64,000 nt of DNA from Phialocephala subalpina (taxonomy: Eukaryota; Ascomycota; Leotiomycetes; Helotiales; Mollisiaceae). Of this stretch, positions 61,158-64,000 are shown piece after piece. Made by a program: the position numbers and the translations under genes. Within the stretch, counting starts at the first letter, position 1, and every line of letters begins with the position of its first letter. The stretch covers positions 253,616-317,615 of the forward strand of contig FJOG01000041.1 in assembly GCA_900073065.1 (NCBI GenBank), written 5' to 3'. The notes beneath the pieces were generated by a model. The model searched no databases, had not been told where the DNA came from, and worked only from the letters and a program-made list of their open reading frames with translations.

Positions 61158-62280
61158 TGTGTGTTCGTATGCTGGACTTGGGTCGTAGGGAGGAGGGAGG
61201 AGAATAGGGGATATCTGCGAGTCGCGCTGGTCGTATGTTTGTTTGCTTTTGATCGGGAACAGGCGTGAATTCAACGAAAGTGGTTGTACAACGAGCGCAC
61301 GACTGGTAAAGAAGAACGACTGAGGGTGAGTCCTAGATTGAGATCATGGTGTAGATGTCAGCCATCTCAGATATCAGTGAAGATGTCTGAGGAATAAGGA
61401 ATAAGGATGGGTGACTGAACGAGCGAAGTTGGTAGGCTGTGTGTGCTGGTGCTGTGCCGTATTGGCTTCGAGCTCACTGAAAATACATTTAAGGTTAGGC
61501 TCAGCAGCCAAGCTTCACACTAAAAGCGGGTGAGATCTTCACTGGACAATCGCTACGAATTTCCCCTTTGAAGGTTCAGCATTTTTGGAGTGAGAAACAC
61601 CTCTCAAACACTACTATTTCTTGAGGAGAGCATCCTAATCGTACCCTTTGATACTTTTGAGAAATAGAAATACTTGAAGTTGCCACGCTTCGCGACCTGT
61701 GAATCTAGCCTAAAGATAGTGCCACGATGGCGGGGTTGGCATCTGGTTGAAAACAGGTCTCACCAATGACCGAGTACAAAGTCCTCATGATGTTCCAAGA
61801 AAGAGACCTCGGTAATGCATTCCTTGGTACAAATAGGAATTATGCGGGGTTGATTGATTCACTGTTGGTAGAAGGCATCAGCAGCAACTTTTACCGAGCA
61901 CCATCCATACACCATCATCCATCACTTCACTTCATCAAGTCCTCAACATGCAAGTAGACAGTAAAAGCTTCACATAATGCAGCTCTATATATCCAAACCT
62001 CCCAAACAAGAGGCTAACTAGCGATGATCATCGCTGTGGTATATAACAATTCATATCCCAATCAATTCCCAACCCATTTCATATCCAACAGGCAAAGTGA
62101 CCATTACTACTTGCCCTTCCCTGACTCCAATCCAAACCAACTCCCAGAACTCCTCGCCGAATTTCAGTGTCGTGAATTCGTGCCTCGCTAATGTATCACA
62201 ATAAATAGTACATATGCTTCATCTCCGCATCATCATCTCCTCATATTTTTTGTTTTTGAGAGGTCCGTTTAGAGTGCGCT
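61158..62280. other. Intergenic region, 1.1 kb
   Basis: Contains the promoter of the transglutaminase-like gene and the 3' region of the receptor gene. No coding sequence, RNA gene or repeat that I can support. Confidence 0.45.
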
Positions 62281-63867
62281 TCATTTTGAGAGCAGCCCGC
62301 CGACATCTTGTAGAGAGTGCGTGGTTTGTTGGCGTGATATTGGGACGGGACCGAGATTTGGTGACCGCTCTTCCTGAAGAATGGTTTGGAGCTCGTAGCC
62401 TCTGTATGGCTGTCCCTTTTTTGACTTTGGTCCACCGAGTAGTCCGCCTACATCTTGGAGGAATGCTGAGCTGCCTCTCCTCGCTGGTGGTGGTGAAAGT
62501 CCTGGACCTGTGTCGTTGGAATTGATCGAGTGTAGAGCACCAAATCCTGATGATTCACCGTCTGTATCCATCGTTCTCGTTGAGCTTTGCCTTCGTGGTT
62601 GGTCCTCGTCCAACAGTCCTCCTACATCGAAGAATGATACCCTCCTCGGCGTGATCACTGAAGACGCATCTGCTGGACTGTGTGCTTCTCCAATCTTCAT
62701 CAAAACGATCTCATCACTCGTATCACTCCTCTCCCCAGGAAACTGCCAATCCCTCCCCATAATCTTATGCGCCTTCACCGGCACATTCCCCGCCACCGCC
62801 ATCGGCGCTGGTCTCGCCTGCAATGCTTCCGGGTCTCTCAATTCGGGATCAACGCTTATCCCCAGATCTCTCACGAGATCTTCATCACTACCCCAATGCC
62901 GGATGACGGTTCCTCGTCGAGAGGTAGTACGTTCGATACTATCGCTCGTAGACCCGAACTTCCATCTCTGTTTCTTGACTCCGCGGTCCCGAACGAACGA
63001 GCCGAGGATAAGGGCGTTGGCTACTGCTACCGCGAAGAGGATTTCGATGGAGGCGAGGAGGGAGCGGTATTGTTGGCTTCCGTGACGGTCGATGATGTTG
63101 GGAATTCTGTAAAGTGTCGTTCCGGCTGGTAACAACGATCCAGCAAACAGAAGAACCAGTTGAATCTTTCGCTTCAATCCCATTCTGGATCGGATGATGA
63201 TCGGGATCGGAAATGCTACTAAGAGTAAATCCGTGATAACGTTCACCGTTCCCATTGTAAGGAGCTGGGCGTATCCTTGTCGGCATTTTGCTCCGGGATC
63301 AGGAACGACTTGGTAATAGTGGGTAAAAGGATGACATTCCGAGATATCCGCAATAAAGACTCCGATGAATGTGATGAGCAGGAACCACCGGATGAAATTG
63401 AGCATCATTTCGTGGGATCTTGTCCAGATGTTGAGTGTAAGTCGTTTGAAGAATTCGGAGATGGTGAGTTTGAGCATCCAAAGCCTAGACTGAGGGTCAG
63501 TGAGCCGAACTATGGAATTGAGTTCAGTTTCAACCTACGTTGCCGCATAGAATATTCTAGACACCAGCACCAGCCGACTCCCAATTGATCTTCGATGTAT
63601 GTCTTCGTCTGAAAATCCCGTCGTGATCGCATTGTTCGTCCCAAATAGCAACACCACATGCACGACCGCCATGCGTGCAAACAACGGTATTAGACATGCG
63701 AACGCAAGCCAATCTTCCCTGAACAGTCGTTCCGTCCTTATGTACCGTCCACAGACTCGAAATAATATAATGACCGCCGCGAAAATAGTACACCACCAAC
63801 AAACCAACAACGTCGCTTTATCATCGTGGAAAGCGCGGGCGGGCGGCGGACTCGAATATATTGACAT
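62281..63867 (-). CDS. PTH11-type (rhodopsin-like) seven-TM membrane protein with DVGGLL tail repeats
   Basis: ATG 63867, one intron at 63485-63538, 510 residues. About seven hydrophobic helices fill residues 20-290. The order is typical of the fungal rhodopsin/PTH11-like family: LVCWWCTIFAAVIILFRVC, FREDWLAFACL, YAATLWMLKLTISEFFKRL formed across the splice, the conserved loop ECHPFTHYY...CRQGYAQL, NVITDLLLVAFPIPII and LFAVAVANALILGSF. The cytosolic tail of about 220 residues is Ser/Arg-rich and has the motif DVGGLL three times (about residues 397, 457 and 504). PTH11 in the rice blast fungus is a surface-sensing receptor-like protein; most relatives are uncharacterised. It lacks an obvious CFEM domain. 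Confidence 0.88.
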
Positions 63868-64000
63868 TATCACCAACTTGCTTTTTTCTTCTAGCCTTCA
63901 GCTAGGACCACGCCCGCCTACCTCCGCAGAGGGGACGAGCGAGGAGGTCTCGAACTTCGCCGCGATTTCGGGTTCGATGGTGCTAAGATGTCTCGGGAAG
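63868..64000. other. Right edge, upstream of the receptor gene
   Basis: 133 bp, G/C-rich after 63900, presumably promoter or leader of the PTH11-type gene. An adjoining gene may begin beyond the window. Confidence 0.4.

Overview
This window is nuclear DNA of a filamentous ascomycete fungus. Almost every gene is split by short GT-AG introns, mostly 45-80 nt. The gene set is typical of Pezizomycotina: a PTH11-type membrane receptor, a NACHT-ankyrin protein, a secreted GH10 xylanase, a subgroup-C GH18 chitinase paired with a LysM protein, and F-box and 2EXR-like proteins. The mix looks like a plant-associated or saprotrophic fungus, possibly Leotiomycetes, but the genus cannot be fixed from the sequence. 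All gene models were spliced by hand, using phase consistency and family conservation.

Layout. 1.5-5.7 kb: a NACHT/ankyrin gene with several lesions and an 812-nt assembly gap inside its repeat array. 6.6-17.6 kb, all on +: a two-domain GFA-type zinc protein, a DmpA/S58 aminopeptidase, a secreted aspartic-protease-like protein with a repeated exon module, a membrane protein of unknown function, and a mitochondrial DEAD-box helicase. 18.7-26.2 kb: GH10 xylanase (+), the PTS2 receptor PEX7 (-), an AlkB dioxygenase with CUE and GRF domains (+), and a secreted M28 aminopeptidase (+). 26.4-33.4 kb is a decay zone: a gutted SRPK-like kinase, an F-box protein, one intact 2EXR-like gene and two broken paralogues. 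33.7-42.1 kb, all on -: a SigF-like NTF2 protein, an alpha/beta hydrolase, a caspase-like/ubiquitin-like fusion and a BTB protein. 42.1-45.6 kb has no convincing gene. 45.6-47.4 kb: a sugar transporter. 48.8-55.5 kb: divergent chitinase and LysM genes. 55.7-63.9 kb, all on -: an uncharacterised protein, a Cys-rich single-pass membrane protein, a thioredoxin/transglutaminase-like fusion and a PTH11-type receptor.

How the genes fit together. Several products act at the cell surface or outside the cell: xylanase, aminopeptidase, aspartic-protease-like protein, chitinase, LysM protein, Cys-rich membrane protein, sugar transporter and receptor. The clearest functional link is the chitinase/LysM pair, which shares an 836-bp intergenic region; both products should bind chitin. 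The best candidates for new biology are the tandem exon-module protein at 10.4-13.0 kb, the caspase-UBL fusion at 36.8-39.5 kb, and the thioredoxin domain inside a transglutaminase-like scaffold at 58.6-61.2 kb. I found no tRNA, rRNA, CRISPR array or intact transposon.
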